From contig NZ_VSMB01000018.1 in the NCBI RefSeq assembly GCF_009805705.1, forward strand, positions 1-64,000: DNA of 64,000 bases, in the 5' to 3' direction. Numbering within the stretch: position 1 is the first letter of the stretch; each line of letters begins with the position of its first letter. Made by a program: the position numbers and the translations under genes. Shown piece by piece: positions 36,101 through 44,206 of the stretch. The notes under the pieces are model-generated. The model was given only the letters and a program-made list of their open reading frames with translations, did not search any database and was not told the DNA's origin. The DNA comes from Ruania rhizosphaerae (lineage in GTDB: Bacteria > Actinomycetota > Actinomycetes > Actinomycetales > Beutenbergiaceae).

Positions 36101-36237
36101 CGGTACGGCTGGACGTGGCCGGCGGCTCGATACTGCTGGTCGCCATCACGTCCGTGGTGGTCGCCGTCTCATTCTGGTACGGACGCCGGGTGCGCGCTCA
36201 GGTGCTCGACACCACGTGGCGCGAGGAGGTGCGATGA
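33142..36237 (+). CDS. Large FtsX/MacB-like ABC permease (first of two)
   Basis: About 1031 residues. One membrane segment near the N-terminus (ALLAAMAMLVTLTVAG) is followed by an extracytoplasmic domain, a cluster of four or more segments around residues 270-470, a second large extracytoplasmic domain and three C-terminal segments. This is a duplicated FtsX layout. GTG 33142 follows GGAAGGGGAACC; GTG 33109 in the same frame is an alternative. A four-base overlap joins it to the second permease. The system has two ATPases downstream and may export lipids, peptides or an antibiotic, or act on the envelope mechanically; the substrate is not visible. Confidence 0.85.
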   Translation: MRSGSWRWPRTRAQLPLIALLAAMAMLVTLTVAGTLTYLAIASTAAVREVMSQASPEAAGVTLQTRLADDATGQDDLLLETVSGLLPEAMVYRSVSTPELDAQDAGRGTAVVLAADQHARDGGELTAGAWPATAGEGALHAESARAAGLEVGDTFAVGAQALPIRITGLWLPDDPAAARWAGDLLTTEGLDPVRPQTVGPVFLPSLDPVDVTPLVRWVITPAPDLEPADLDGWESGLAELREVVDATEVPVRGLIIEGSLAQTVADTANGLIAVRTAATVPLVIVAAVSLVALWQLAGLLGLLRAPESRLLLTRGASRRQLRTAALVESAGVAGLGAAIGTGVTLALAGDRGDDATSVVLLVAAGVCLVVTAVLATVQLSALTIHDDAAVASGRRRPVLAGSAVVLLTGAAAFSMWRFARNGSALVPGTSRVDPLAVSAPALMLLAGALLVLALAAPLTRGWALWASRLPGYSPVSEARQVARHLPVLAAPVVLVVLASAVGTMAAAYSGTSETLRTLSAGVASGADVRVRLPSGSGDETVGVSQYADLDGVTQASGVLTTAVRHEDSPGTLTALPVAESSVMAAPDALVNPAEIAESLAPHPDTLTGPEIAGIVEGNLTVSTTTTGPDMSMFAHPSARQVWLELVLWNGTETVTVRSERVSDAPDDGATSTGAVSIDVPDGAWQAVALDVQLAAEFAQTRYEVEVADLRSGEVDLSAALSSWDPATLPLAGEGSMLAADAQPLTLTAEVGLLYSGDFVRRGTVTVRSMPPPPPGTGDGLPVLVTPGWSQVILPSGADVTVAGTQLRLRATGEVAVIPGSASHPRGVLADLAGVQEALLRGGGSAQPVSEVWLAAGAPAEVEAPVAALAGPHAEVTRADAAREMDPVAAPARIVFWLAAAGALLLMVPAVAAVATAQTTARRGEVVVLRAVGVGSAQQAASRRRELLAVQLSAVAAGAVAGLGTAALMMPDLVRATTPQATAAVPLPVRLDVAGGSILLVAITSVVVAVSFWYGRRVRAQVLDTTWREEVR

Positions 36238-38921
36238 AGCCCCGTCTCCTCGCGCGGACGATCCGCAGCTCACTGGGCGCGACCCTGGCGCTGGCCCTGC
36301 TCGTCAGCCTCGTGACCGCACTGCTGACCGCCTGGCCACGCCTGGAACGGCAGACGTTCACCGCCGAGGTGAACCACTCCATCACCCAGACCCCGCCGAC
36401 GGTACGGGCGCTGACCGCACAGGTTCCGAACTACCCGTTGACGGCGCAGGCCGGCCTGGCCGAGCTGCAACCAGCCGTGGCACGCACGCTGACCGAGGCC
36501 GGACCCGAACTGCGGGCGGCCGCCGGTGATCCCCGTGCCTCCCTCACCACCGGCCCGGTGCCGATGACGATCCCCGGCGGCGGCACGGACGCCTTCTACG
36601 CGATGTCGGTGCGGTTGCGCGTCGACCACGGCATCGAGCCGTTCATCACCCTGGTGGAGGGGACCTCACCGGCACCGTCGGCCTGGGCGCGCACGGGCAC
36701 ACCAGAGTCGCCGGTGGAGGTGATGGTCGCCGTCGGGACGGCGGAGCGGATGGAACTCGCCGTCGGCGACACCTTCACCGCTCCCGTGGGCTCGGACGGG
36801 CAGGCCACCTCCCCCGAGGCGCGGACCGAGTTCGTGATCACGGGTCTCTTCGACGCTGTCGATCCCGATACGGAGCAGTGGCAACACCAGCTGAGCACGC
36901 TCAGCCCACGCATCGACGCCGACCCCAACCAGGGCGAGGCCGCGACGGCCATCGTGTACCTGAACCCGGACTTCACGGGACACATCCCGATGTTCGCGGA
37001 CGCGGAGCTGTGGGTGCCGGTCCATCCGGTGGCCGAGCGCGCGGCGGGGCTCCTGTCCGATCTGCGCGCGTTCACCGCCATCGACCGGCCGCTCGAGGTG
37101 CGCGGACCCTATGACCAGCCGCGGATCCAGTTCACCACCGAGCTCGACGAGGTGCTCGAGAACGCGACCGGGCGGTGGCAGAGCACGTCGACGGTGCTGG
37201 CGATGGTCGCGGCGGGGCCGGTGGGCGTGGCGTTCGCGGTCCTGGCGCTGGGCGTACGGCTCCTGGTCGCCCGCCGCTCAGCCACTCTCGCCCTGGCTGC
37301 CGCCCGCGGTGGAGCGCCGCACCAGCTGCGGGCCGTGATGGCTGCCGAGGGGTTCGCGTTCAGTCTGCCGGCGGCGGCGATCGGGGCGGGTGCAGCCATC
37401 GCCGCCGTACCGGCGCCACCGCTCACGACGGTGGAGCTGGCGAGCGACCTGCTGCTGCCGGCCGCCGTCGCGCTGGCCCCACCGGTGCTGCTGGCGATCC
37501 TGCCACTGCCCCGGCTGCGTCCGGGCCGGGCCGACCCGCGCCGTGGACGACGGTGGCGGTGGGTGGCCGAGGCGGTGGTGGTCGCCCTGACCGCAGCGGC
37601 GCTGTGGCTGGTCCAGGACCGCGGCACCGCGAGCACGGACCGTGGCAGCGGGACCGACCCGTTGGCCGTGACGGCGCCACTGCTCCTGGCGGTCACTGTG
37701 AGCATGGTGACCCTGCGGCTCTTCCCGCTGGCGGCCAGGGCCGTACACCGCACCGCCCGGCAGGGGCGTGGCCTGACGGCGTTCCTCGGGTCGGCACGCC
37801 TGGTGCGCTCGGGAGGGGCCGGCCTGGTGCCGCTGGTCGCGCTGGCAATCGGGGTGGCCATCGCGGTGCTGGCGACAACCATGCTCACCACACTGCGCGG
37901 CGGCGTGGACGACGGTGCCCGCGCAGCCGCGGGTGCCGATCTGCGCCTGACGGGCCCGCCGTTCACCGATGCCGATCTCGCCGCGGTCGCGGACCTGACA
38001 GGGGTCGAGACCCTCAGCGCCGTGACGACGATCTCCAGCGTTCCCCTGGTCGAGGACGACTCCAGCCGGCGGGTCACTGTCTACGCGGTCGACTCTGCCA
38101 CGCTGGCACAGGTCCAGGCCCAGGTGCCCGGCGCCGTCGAGCTCCCGGAGGGCTTCGACCAGGCAACCGCCGCGGGGGTGCCGGCGCTCGTGTGGTCCGG
38201 TCACGACGTGGACACCGGCGGCGAGGTGCGGCTGGCGATGAGCTCCTCGGTGGTGCTGGACGTGCGCGGTGAACCGGCCGCGGCGCCCGGGATCGCGAAC
38301 GCGCACCCGTGGGTGATCGTCGACCTGCACCTGCTGCGGGAGGCCACGGGCGAGAACCTGGTGCCACGGGATGTGCTGATCCAGCTGGCACCGGGCTCGG
38401 GACCGGGCGCGGCCGACGGAGTGGAGCAATGGCTGGGCGGCCGCGGCACAATCGCCTCACCCACCGAGGCGACTGCGGAGTTCCTCGCCTCACCCAGCGC
38501 GCGGTCCTTGCAGGGCGGGTTCCTCATCGCGCTGGTGGTCAGCCTGGTGCTGGCGTGCCTGGCCATCGTGCTGGGGCTTCTGCTCGCAGCGCCGGAGCGC
38601 CGCCACCTGCTCGGCGTTCTGCGCACCCTCGGAGTCAGCCGTCGCACGGAGGGCCGCCTGGTGGCATGGGAGAGCGTGCCACTGGTCGGCGCCGCCGTGC
38701 TGGCAGGAGCAGGACTCGGGCTGGTGCTCCCGCACCTGGTGGCCGCCACTGTGGACTTGCGCCCGTTCACCGGGTCAGCGAACCAGCCGGTGCTGCGCGT
38801 CGACCCTCTCCTGGTGCTCGGTGTCATCGCCATCCTGACGATTGTGCTGACTCTCTGCGTGCTTCTTGCCGGTGCGATGGCGCGCCGGTTGTCGGTATCC
38901 GTGCTACGGATCGGAGAATGA
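36234..38921 (+). CDS. Large FtsX/MacB-like ABC permease (second of two)
   Basis: An 895-residue permease. The N-terminal anchor (GATLALALLVSLVTALLTAW) is followed by an extracytoplasmic domain, a central group of membrane helices with the FtsX-like loop LAAARGGAPHQLRAVMAAEG, a second outside domain and C-terminal helices with LRTLGVSRRTEGRLVAWE. These loops contact the ATPase in MacB-type transporters. ATG 36234 follows GAGGAGGT and overlaps the previous stop; the frame open upstream to 35307 is a shadow. It probably forms a heteromeric pair with the previous gene product. Confidence 0.88.
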   Translation: MKPRLLARTIRSSLGATLALALLVSLVTALLTAWPRLERQTFTAEVNHSITQTPPTVRALTAQVPNYPLTAQAGLAELQPAVARTLTEAGPELRAAAGDPRASLTTGPVPMTIPGGGTDAFYAMSVRLRVDHGIEPFITLVEGTSPAPSAWARTGTPESPVEVMVAVGTAERMELAVGDTFTAPVGSDGQATSPEARTEFVITGLFDAVDPDTEQWQHQLSTLSPRIDADPNQGEAATAIVYLNPDFTGHIPMFADAELWVPVHPVAERAAGLLSDLRAFTAIDRPLEVRGPYDQPRIQFTTELDEVLENATGRWQSTSTVLAMVAAGPVGVAFAVLALGVRLLVARRSATLALAAARGGAPHQLRAVMAAEGFAFSLPAAAIGAGAAIAAVPAPPLTTVELASDLLLPAAVALAPPVLLAILPLPRLRPGRADPRRGRRWRWVAEAVVVALTAAALWLVQDRGTASTDRGSGTDPLAVTAPLLLAVTVSMVTLRLFPLAARAVHRTARQGRGLTAFLGSARLVRSGGAGLVPLVALAIGVAIAVLATTMLTTLRGGVDDGARAAAGADLRLTGPPFTDADLAAVADLTGVETLSAVTTISSVPLVEDDSSRRVTVYAVDSATLAQVQAQVPGAVELPEGFDQATAAGVPALVWSGHDVDTGGEVRLAMSSSVVLDVRGEPAAAPGIANAHPWVIVDLHLLREATGENLVPRDVLIQLAPGSGPGAADGVEQWLGGRGTIASPTEATAEFLASPSARSLQGGFLIALVVSLVLACLAIVLGLLLAAPERRHLLGVLRTLGVSRRTEGRLVAWESVPLVGAAVLAGAGLGLVLPHLVAATVDLRPFTGSANQPVLRVDPLLVLGVIAILTIVLTLCVLLAGAMARRLSVSVLRIGE

Positions 38922-39829
38922 TGACTGCCCCACGCGCTGACGGCGCCACCATCGAGTGCGAGGACCTCGTGCGGATCTACTCCGCCGAGGGCATCGAGGT
39001 GCAAGCCTTGCAGGGTCTGACACTGCACGTCGCCGCCGGCGACCTGGTCGCGCTCGTGGGCGCCTCGGGATCGGGCAAGTCCACGCTCCTGACCATCCTC
39101 TCCGGCCTGGACACCCCGACGGCGGGACGCGCCCGGGTCGGTGGGACCGACCTGCTGACCATGGGCCGGGCCGAGCGGGTCCGCTACCAACGGCACACCG
39201 TGGGCTTCGTCTGGCAGCAGACCTCCCGCAACTTGCTGCCTTATCTGACCGGACTCGAGAACGTGTGCCTGCCGATGGCGCTGGCCGGTGCCGTGGACGA
39301 GGCCCGTGCCGGCCGGCTACTGGAGCTGCTGGGGGTCGCCCACTGCGCCGGGAAGCGGCCCGAGCAGATGTCCGGTGGCGAGCAGCAACGGGTCGCGATC
39401 GCGGTTGCGTCGGCGAACTCCCCGGCCGTGCTGCTCGCGGACGAGCCGACCGGGGAGCTGGACGAGCACACCAGTGCCGAGGTGCTCGAGGCCTTCCGCC
39501 ACGTCAACGCCGAGCTCGGGGTGACGGTGCTGATCGTCACCCACGATCCGACCGTTTCCGAGCACGTGCGCCGCACCGTGCAGATCCGCGACGGCCGGAC
39601 CTCGACCGAAGTGCTACGCCGCCGCGAGACAGACGACACCGGCACCGAGCGGCATGTGGCGGAGGAGTTCGCCGTGCTCGACCGGGTCGGCCGGATGCAG
39701 CTGCCACAGGACTTCGTGGCCGCGCTGGACCTGAAGGACCGGGTGCGGCTCGCCCTGGAGACCGATCACGTCGGGGTCTGGCGCGACGGAGCGCGACCCA
39801 TCCCGCACGAGGAGACGGAGGAGCGATGA
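38918..39829 (+). CDS. ABC ATPase (MacB type) with AbrB-like C-terminal extension
   Basis: A 303-residue ATPase. Walker A is GASGSGKS (48-55), the signature MSGGEQQR (151-158) and Walker B VLLADEPTGELD (Asp175, Glu176). The ABC domain ends at about 230. The remaining 70 residues include VLDRVGRMQLPQDF (253-266) and RVRLALETDHVGVW, which read like a SpoVT/AbrB or MazE swapped-hairpin domain. That is not part of a normal MacB or LolD ATPase. Start ATG 38918 overlaps the previous stop; ATG 38921 is equally possible. It overlaps the next ATPase gene by four bases. Confidence 0.9.
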   Translation: MMTAPRADGATIECEDLVRIYSAEGIEVQALQGLTLHVAAGDLVALVGASGSGKSTLLTILSGLDTPTAGRARVGGTDLLTMGRAERVRYQRHTVGFVWQQTSRNLLPYLTGLENVCLPMALAGAVDEARAGRLLELLGVAHCAGKRPEQMSGGEQQRVAIAVASANSPAVLLADEPTGELDEHTSAEVLEAFRHVNAELGVTVLIVTHDPTVSEHVRRTVQIRDGRTSTEVLRRRETDDTGTERHVAEEFAVLDRVGRMQLPQDFVAALDLKDRVRLALETDHVGVWRDGARPIPHEETEER

Positions 39830-40527
39830 CGACCCTGGCGGCGCGGGCACTAACCCGCACCTACAGCACCGCAGCCGGAGACGTGCATGCCCTGGTCGAA
39901 GCCGATCTGGCGGTACACGAGGGCGAGCTCCTCGTGGTGACCGGACCGTCCGGCTCAGGCAAGACCACCCTGCTGAACCTGCTCGGCGGACTGGACCGGC
40001 CGTCGTCGGGGGCAGTGTTCCTGGACGAGGTGGAGCTCAGCGCGCTGCCGGAGAAGGACGCCCTGCCGTGGCGCCAGCGAACCCTGGCGTTCGTGTTCCA
40101 GTCCTTCGGGCTGGTGCCGGTGCTCTCTGCGGCGGAGAACGTGGAGGTTCCGTTGCGGGTGCAGCGCATCGCCGCTGCCGAGCGCGACGAGCGAGTGGCC
40201 GCGGTACTCGAGGCGGTCGGGCTGACGCCGCACGCCAACCAGCGCCCGCACGAACTCTCCGGAGGGCAGCAGCAGCGGGTCGGGATCGCCCGCGCTCTGG
40301 TCACCGATCCGCGGGTGCTTATCGCCGACGAACCGACCGGGCAGCTCGACTCAGCGACGGCCGGGACGATCATGGACCTGCTGGCCGAGCTGACCGGCCA
40401 ACGCGGGATCGCCGCCGTCGTCTCCACGCACGATCCGCTGCTCATCGATCGTGCGGACAGGGTCGTGCAGCTGCACGACGGGCAACTCACCGCGACGGCA
40501 CCAGTGCGGGGTAACGTCGGCGCGTGA
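39826..40527 (+). CDS. ABC ATPase (MacB/LolD type)
   Basis: A 233-residue ATPase of normal length. Walker A GPSGSGKT, Q-loop FVFQSFGLVPVLSAAENV, signature LSGGQQQRVGIARAL, Walker B VLIADEPTGQLD and the H-loop STHDPLL are all present. It is the second ATPase of the FtsX-type system and lacks the C-terminal extension of its partner. The two could form a heterodimer under the two permeases. Its stop overlaps the Nudix gene start (GTGA). Confidence 0.93.
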   Translation: MTTLAARALTRTYSTAAGDVHALVEADLAVHEGELLVVTGPSGSGKTTLLNLLGGLDRPSSGAVFLDEVELSALPEKDALPWRQRTLAFVFQSFGLVPVLSAAENVEVPLRVQRIAAAERDERVAAVLEAVGLTPHANQRPHELSGGQQQRVGIARALVTDPRVLIADEPTGQLDSATAGTIMDLLAELTGQRGIAAVVSTHDPLLIDRADRVVQLHDGQLTATAPVRGNVGA

Positions 40528-40949
40528 CTGTACGCCCCGACATCACCGTCCTGACCATCGCCGCCGTGTGCTTCGTCCGCACCCACCCCGACGCGGCCGG
40601 CCGCGAGCTGCTGACCGTCCGCAAGCAGGGGACCCGCCGGTTCATGCTCCCGGGCGGCAAGGTCGACCCAGGCGAGACTGCGGCCCAGGCGGCGGTCCGG
40701 GAGGTGGCCGAGGAGCTGGGCCTGACGCTGCCCGAGTCGGCACTGACGTTGCTCGGCACCTACGACGAGGCCGCAGCGAACGAGGCCGACACCCGGGTGG
40801 CGGCCTCGGTGTACACCGCGGCACTGCCCGGGGAGCCGGCGGCGGCCGCGGAGATCGCCGAGTTGCGGTGGACGTCGCTGGCTGATCCGCCCGCCGATCT
40901 GGCGCCACTGCTGGCGCGACACGTCCTTCCCGCTCTCATCCGGGGCTGA
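40524..40949 (+). CDS. Nudix hydrolase
   Basis: A 141-residue Nudix protein with the full box G-x5-E-x7-REVAEELGL in GKVDPGETAAQAAVREVAEE. It hydrolyses a nucleoside diphosphate linked to another group; the MutT-like size does not settle the substrate. GTG 40524 overlaps the ATPase stop by four bases, so it is translationally coupled to the transporter operon, though a functional link is not obvious. Confidence 0.92.
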   Translation: MTVRPDITVLTIAAVCFVRTHPDAAGRELLTVRKQGTRRFMLPGGKVDPGETAAQAAVREVAEELGLTLPESALTLLGTYDEAAANEADTRVAASVYTAALPGEPAAAAEIAELRWTSLADPPADLAPLLARHVLPALIRG

Positions 40950-40970
40950 GCGCTCGCGCGGAACACCTGC

Positions 40971-41033
40971 TGCAACTTGTGGGTTGCATGCCGGACGTCA
41001 CACCGCTACGGTGGGTGCAACCCTATAGTTGCA
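40971..41033 (+). promoter_or_regulatory. Two TGCAAC-N6-GTTGCA operators and promoter of the SRPBCC/ArsR genes
   Basis: TGCAAC-N6-GTTGCA occurs at 40971-40988 and again at 41016-41033, 45 bases apart centre to centre. The second copy contains the -10 box TATAGT (41024-41029). Repression by the ArsR-type protein encoded second in the operon is the natural explanation. An AGGAG site precedes the ATG at 41056. Confidence 0.7.
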
Positions 41034-41055
41034 GTCATCGTTCACAGGAGCTCTC

Positions 41056-41562
41056 ATGCCCGACCAGTCACGGACGACCGAACCGGCCGATGCCGCTGTC
41101 GCCGACCTCGACGCCGGCACCATCACCCGGACCGTCACCATCGCCGCCCCACGCGATCGCGTCTGGGAGGCTCTGGCCACGCCCGAGCACATCGAGACCT
41201 GGTGGGGACACCCCTCGACGTTCCCGGACGGGTGGCGCGCCGGGTCCGTCGGCTCGTTCTCCTGGCAGGGCACGCCGTACCCGGTCCGCCTGGACGTCAT
41301 CAACCCGCCGGCCGAGCTGGTGCTCACCTGGGGAGACCTGAACGGTGAGCTCGACGAGACATCCACGACCGTGCACTTCACGTTGGAGGCCCACGACGGC
41401 GGAACGCGCCTGACCGTGCTGGAGTCCGGTTTCCTCAACAAGCCCGCCGCAGCCCGCCGAGCCGCGATGGAGGAGAACACGAGCGGCTGGAACGCCGTGC
41501 TGGACTGGCTGGCAGAGTTCGTCACCACGGGCCGGGCACCCCAGCACGAGGGTCAGCCATGA
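41056..41562 (+). CDS. SRPBCC (AHSA1-like) domain protein
   Basis: A 168-residue START-like (Aha1/CalC) domain protein: TITRTVTIAAPRDRVWEAL, then TWWGHP and the C-terminal helix SGWNAVLDWLAEFV. These proteins bind small hydrophobic ligands in a cavity. The start ATG 41056 follows CAGGAG. An ATGA overlap joins it to an ArsR repressor, a pairing common in actinobacteria. The ligand is unknown. Confidence 0.9.
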   Translation: MPDQSRTTEPADAAVADLDAGTITRTVTIAAPRDRVWEALATPEHIETWWGHPSTFPDGWRAGSVGSFSWQGTPYPVRLDVINPPAELVLTWGDLNGELDETSTTVHFTLEAHDGGTRLTVLESGFLNKPAAARRAAMEENTSGWNAVLDWLAEFVTTGRAPQHEGQP

Positions 41563-41912
41563 CAGTGAACAGCGTGCCGGCGGAGATCACGACGTTGTGT
41601 GCCGCACTGGCCGAGGGGACTCGCTGGGAGATCCTCACCGCACTGGGGTCGGAGGACCTCTCGGCCAGTGATCTCGCCCGCGCGCTGCCGGTGAGCCGGC
41701 AGGCGATCGCCAAGCACCTGCAGGTGCTGGAGTCGGCCGGCCTCGTCGAGAGAACCCGCGCGGTCCCCGAATCGACGTCGGGATCCGTGCGCTATCACGC
41801 CGTGGGCGCCCCGCTCGCCCGCCTGGCCGCCCAACTCGAGACGATCGGCCGAGGCTGGGACCGTCGTCTGGCGACGATCAAGGAGGTTGCAGAGGCGCGC
41901 GAGAAGGACTGA
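41559..41912 (+). CDS. ArsR-family transcriptional repressor
   Basis: A 117-residue winged-helix protein with helices LAEGTRWEILTALG and LARALPVSRQAIAKHLQVLE and the wing SGSVRYHAVG. There are no cysteine clusters for metal binding, so it is likely a non-metal ArsR, as is usual when paired with an AHSA1 gene. It is coupled to that gene by ATGA. Autoregulation through the two TGCAAC-N6-GTTGCA sites upstream is inferred. Confidence 0.92.
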   Translation: MTVNSVPAEITTLCAALAEGTRWEILTALGSEDLSASDLARALPVSRQAIAKHLQVLESAGLVERTRAVPESTSGSVRYHAVGAPLARLAAQLETIGRGWDRRLATIKEVAEAREKD

Positions 41913-41952
41913 CGAGCGCGCCCCCACCCGCTGCGGGCAGCGTGGCAGGCAC

Positions 41953-41979
41953 GAAACCGGAACGTTACATCGCTCTGAC
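41953..41979 (+). promoter_or_regulatory. Possible GlnR-type nitrogen box upstream of urtA
   Basis: GAAAC (41953), GTTAC (41964) and CTGAC (41975) follow one another at exact 11-base steps. GlnR boxes of actinobacteria are built from GTnAC and GaAAC half-sites separated by six bases. The first two match the consensus and the third is degenerate. Nitrogen control of a urea importer and urease would be expected. Confidence 0.4.
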
Positions 41980-41995
41980 GTCGGCGACACGTCCA

Positions 41996-42025
41996 TCTAC
42001 TTAGGTTCATATGAACCTAAGTAGA
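41996..42025. promoter_or_regulatory. Perfect 30-bp palindrome upstream of urtA
   Basis: TCTACTTAGGTTCAT is followed directly by its exact complement, giving 30 bp without a spacer or mismatch. It ends 32 bases before the urtA ATG. No T-tract follows, so it is more likely a dimeric repressor or activator site than a terminator. It is much AT-richer than its surroundings. The MarR protein encoded at 52481-52882 and nitrogen regulators are candidate binders. Confidence 0.75.
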
Positions 42026-42057
42026 CCCCACGGGGCACGCCACGAACGGAGCACGCC

Positions 42058-43317
42058 ATGCGTCTACGCACCACCGGCACCAAGCGACTCGGTGTCCTCT
42101 CAGCCGCCGTCTCGGCCATCGCCCTGAGCGCCTGCGGCGCCCAGGTGGCTGACGCCGATTCGGAGAGTTCATCCACCAGCGACAGCTGTGTCGACACCTC
42201 CGGGGACACCATCGCGATCGGCTTCCTGAACTCCCTCTCCGGGACCATGGCCATCTCGGAGCAGACCGTCCACGACTCGCTCCAGCTCGCTGCTGCCGAG
42301 ATCAACGCCGACGGCGGAGTCCTCGGTCACGAGCTCGAGATCGTCACCGAGGACGGCCAGTCCGATCCTGCCGTCTTCGCCGAGCGCGCCACCAAGCTGA
42401 TCACCAGCGACTGCGTGGCCGCGGTCTTCGGTGGCTGGACGTCGGCCTCCCGGCAGGCGATGCTGCCGGTCTTCGAGTCGAACGACTCGCTGCTGTTCTA
42501 CCCGGTGCAGTACGAGGGCCTGGAGGCATCACCCAACATCTTCTACACCGGTGCCACGACCAACCAGCAGATTGTGCCCGCGCTGGACTACATGGTCGAG
42601 GAAGGCGTGGAGTCCCTCTTCCTCGTCGGCTCGGACTACGTCTTCCCCCGGACCGCCAACCGGATCATCAACGCCTACGCCGAGGAGCACGGAATCGAGA
42701 TCCTCGGCGAGGAGTACGCCCCGCTGGGCCACACCGACTTCTCCACAATCGTCAACCAGGTCAGCGCGGCCGGCGCCGATGCCGTCTTCAACACCCTCAA
42801 CGGCGACTCCAACGTCGCCTTCTTCCGCGAGTACACCAATTCCGGTCTGAGCGCCGAGGAGATGCCGGTGCTCTCGGTCTCCATCGCCGAGGAGGAGATC
42901 GGCGGGATCGGCGTCGAGAACGTCGAGGGCCAGCTGACGGCCTGGAACTACTACCAGACCGTGGACAGCCCGGAGAACGAGGCGTTCGTGGAGGCCTTCC
43001 AGGCCGAGTACGGCGAGGACCGGGTCACCTCCGACCCGATGGAGGCCGCCTACACCTCGCTCTACCTGTGGCGTGCGATGGTCGAGGAGGCGGAATCGTT
43101 CGCCGTCGAGGACATCCAGGCCGTCGCCGACGGGGTCACCTTCGACGCCCCGGAGGGCACGGTGACCGTCAGCGGCGAGAACCAACACATCTGGAAGACC
43201 TCCCTGATCGGGCGGATCGGACCCGACGGGCTGATCTACACCGAGTGGACCTCCGGCGAACCGATCGAGCCCGACCCCTTCCTCGAGGGATACGACTGGG
43301 CCGCGGACCTGAGCTGA
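42058..43317 (+). CDS. urtA: Urea ABC transporter substrate-binding lipoprotein
   Basis: A 419-residue periplasmic-binding protein of the UrtA/AmiC type. The signal peptide ends in a lipobox LSAC with Cys26. The [10 protein letters not shown] and [13 protein letters not shown] segments are typical of urea and short-amide binders. It delivers urea to UrtBC at the outer face of the membrane. The start is ATG 42058, preceded by a GGAG stretch. Upstream are a 30-bp palindrome and possible GlnR half-sites. It opens the urt-ure gene run. Confidence 0.95.
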   Translation: MRLRTTGTKRLGVLSAAVSAIALSACGAQVADADSESSSTSDSCVDTSGDTIAIGFLNSLSGTMAISEQTVHDSLQLAAAEINADGGVLGHELEIVTEDGQSDPAVFAERATKLITSDCVAAVFGGWTSASRQAMLPVFESNDSLLFYPVQYEGLEASPNIFYTGATTNQQIVPALDYMVEEGVESLFLVGSDYVFPRTANRIINAYAEEHGIEILGEEYAPLGHTDFSTIVNQVSAAGADAVFNTLNGDSNVAFFREYTNSGLSAEEMPVLSVSIAEEEIGGIGVENVEGQLTAWNYYQTVDSPENEAFVEAFQAEYGEDRVTSDPMEAAYTSLYLWRAMVEEAESFAVEDIQAVADGVTFDAPEGTVTVSGENQHIWKTSLIGRIGPDGLIYTEWTSGEPIEPDPFLEGYDWAADLS

Positions 43318-43321
43318 CCCG

Positions 43322-44206
43322 ATGGACCTCCTCCTCCCCCAGCTCTTCGCGGGCCTCAGCCTCGGATCGGTCCTCCTGCTCGCAGCGCTCGGCCTCGCGC
43401 TGACGTTCGGGCAGATGGGCGTGATCAACATGGCCCACGGCGAGTTCATGATGGCCGGTGCCTACACCGCCTTCGTCACCCAGGCACTCGTCGGCAACGC
43501 CGGTGTCAGCCTGCTCGTGGCCCTGCCGGCCGGCTTCCTGGTCGGCGGGGTCCTCGGGCTGATCCTCGAGGCGACCCTCATCCGGCGGATGTACCACCGT
43601 CCGCTGGACACCCTGTTGGTCACGTGGGGGGTCGCACTGCTGCTGCAGCAGGTGGCACGCGATGTCTTCGGAGCCCCCAACGTCGACGTCAGCGTCCCCA
43701 CCTGGCTCACGGGCGCCGTCAGCATCGGTGGGCTGGCGCTGCCGAAGACGCGGCTGTTCATCCTGGCGATCGCGATCGTGTGCGTCCTCGCGCTGGCCGT
43801 GGTGCTGCGCTCGACCTCACTCGGACGGCGAATCCGCGCCGTCGTCCAGAACCGTGACCTGGCCGAGGCGTCCGGGATCTCCTCCCGGGCCACCGACCGC
43901 ACCACCTTCTTCATCGGGTCCGGGCTCGCCGGGATCGCCGGTGTCGCCGTGACTCTGCTGGGATCGACCGGCCCGAACCTCGGGATGAGCTACATCGTGG
44001 ACGCCTTCCTCGTGGTCGTGGTCGGCGGGATCGGGCACATCAAGGGCACCGTGATCGCAGCGGCGGCGCTGGGGCTGATGCAGGCGTTCTTCGAGTTCTC
44101 CACGACGGCCTCGATCGCGAAAGTACTGGTGTTCGTGGTGATCATCGCGTTCTTGCAGGTACGGCCGCAGGGGCTGCTGGTCACGAGGACGAGGAGCCTC
44201 GCGTGA
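43322..44206 (+). CDS. urtB: Urea ABC transporter permease UrtB
   Basis: A 294-residue permease of the branched-chain amino acid (LivH) family. GLSLGSVLLLAALGLALTFG and INMAHGEFMMAGAY at the N-terminus are hallmarks, and the EAA-like loop reads DLAEASGISSRATDRTTFF. It has about eight membrane segments. It starts four bases after urtA. An 85-base gap with a possible stem-loop separates it from urtC, while all other urt genes are tightly packed. Confidence 0.94.
   Translation: MDLLLPQLFAGLSLGSVLLLAALGLALTFGQMGVINMAHGEFMMAGAYTAFVTQALVGNAGVSLLVALPAGFLVGGVLGLILEATLIRRMYHRPLDTLLVTWGVALLLQQVARDVFGAPNVDVSVPTWLTGAVSIGGLALPKTRLFILAIAIVCVLALAVVLRSTSLGRRIRAVVQNRDLAEASGISSRATDRTTFFIGSGLAGIAGVAVTLLGSTGPNLGMSYIVDAFLVVVVGGIGHIKGTVIAAAALGLMQAFFEFSTTASIAKVLVFVVIIAFLQVRPQGLLVTRTRSLA

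Noticed and set aside
35307-36233. Upstream extension of the second FtsX-like gene
   Set aside because: The added sequence is Arg/Gly-rich, lies inside the first permease gene and lacks a ribosome binding site; ATG 36234 has one and overlaps the previous stop by four bases.
41996-42025. The 30-bp palindrome as terminator of the arsR gene
   Set aside because: It is AT-rich, has no loop or T-tract and lies 84 bases beyond the arsR stop next to the urtA start, so an operator is more likely.
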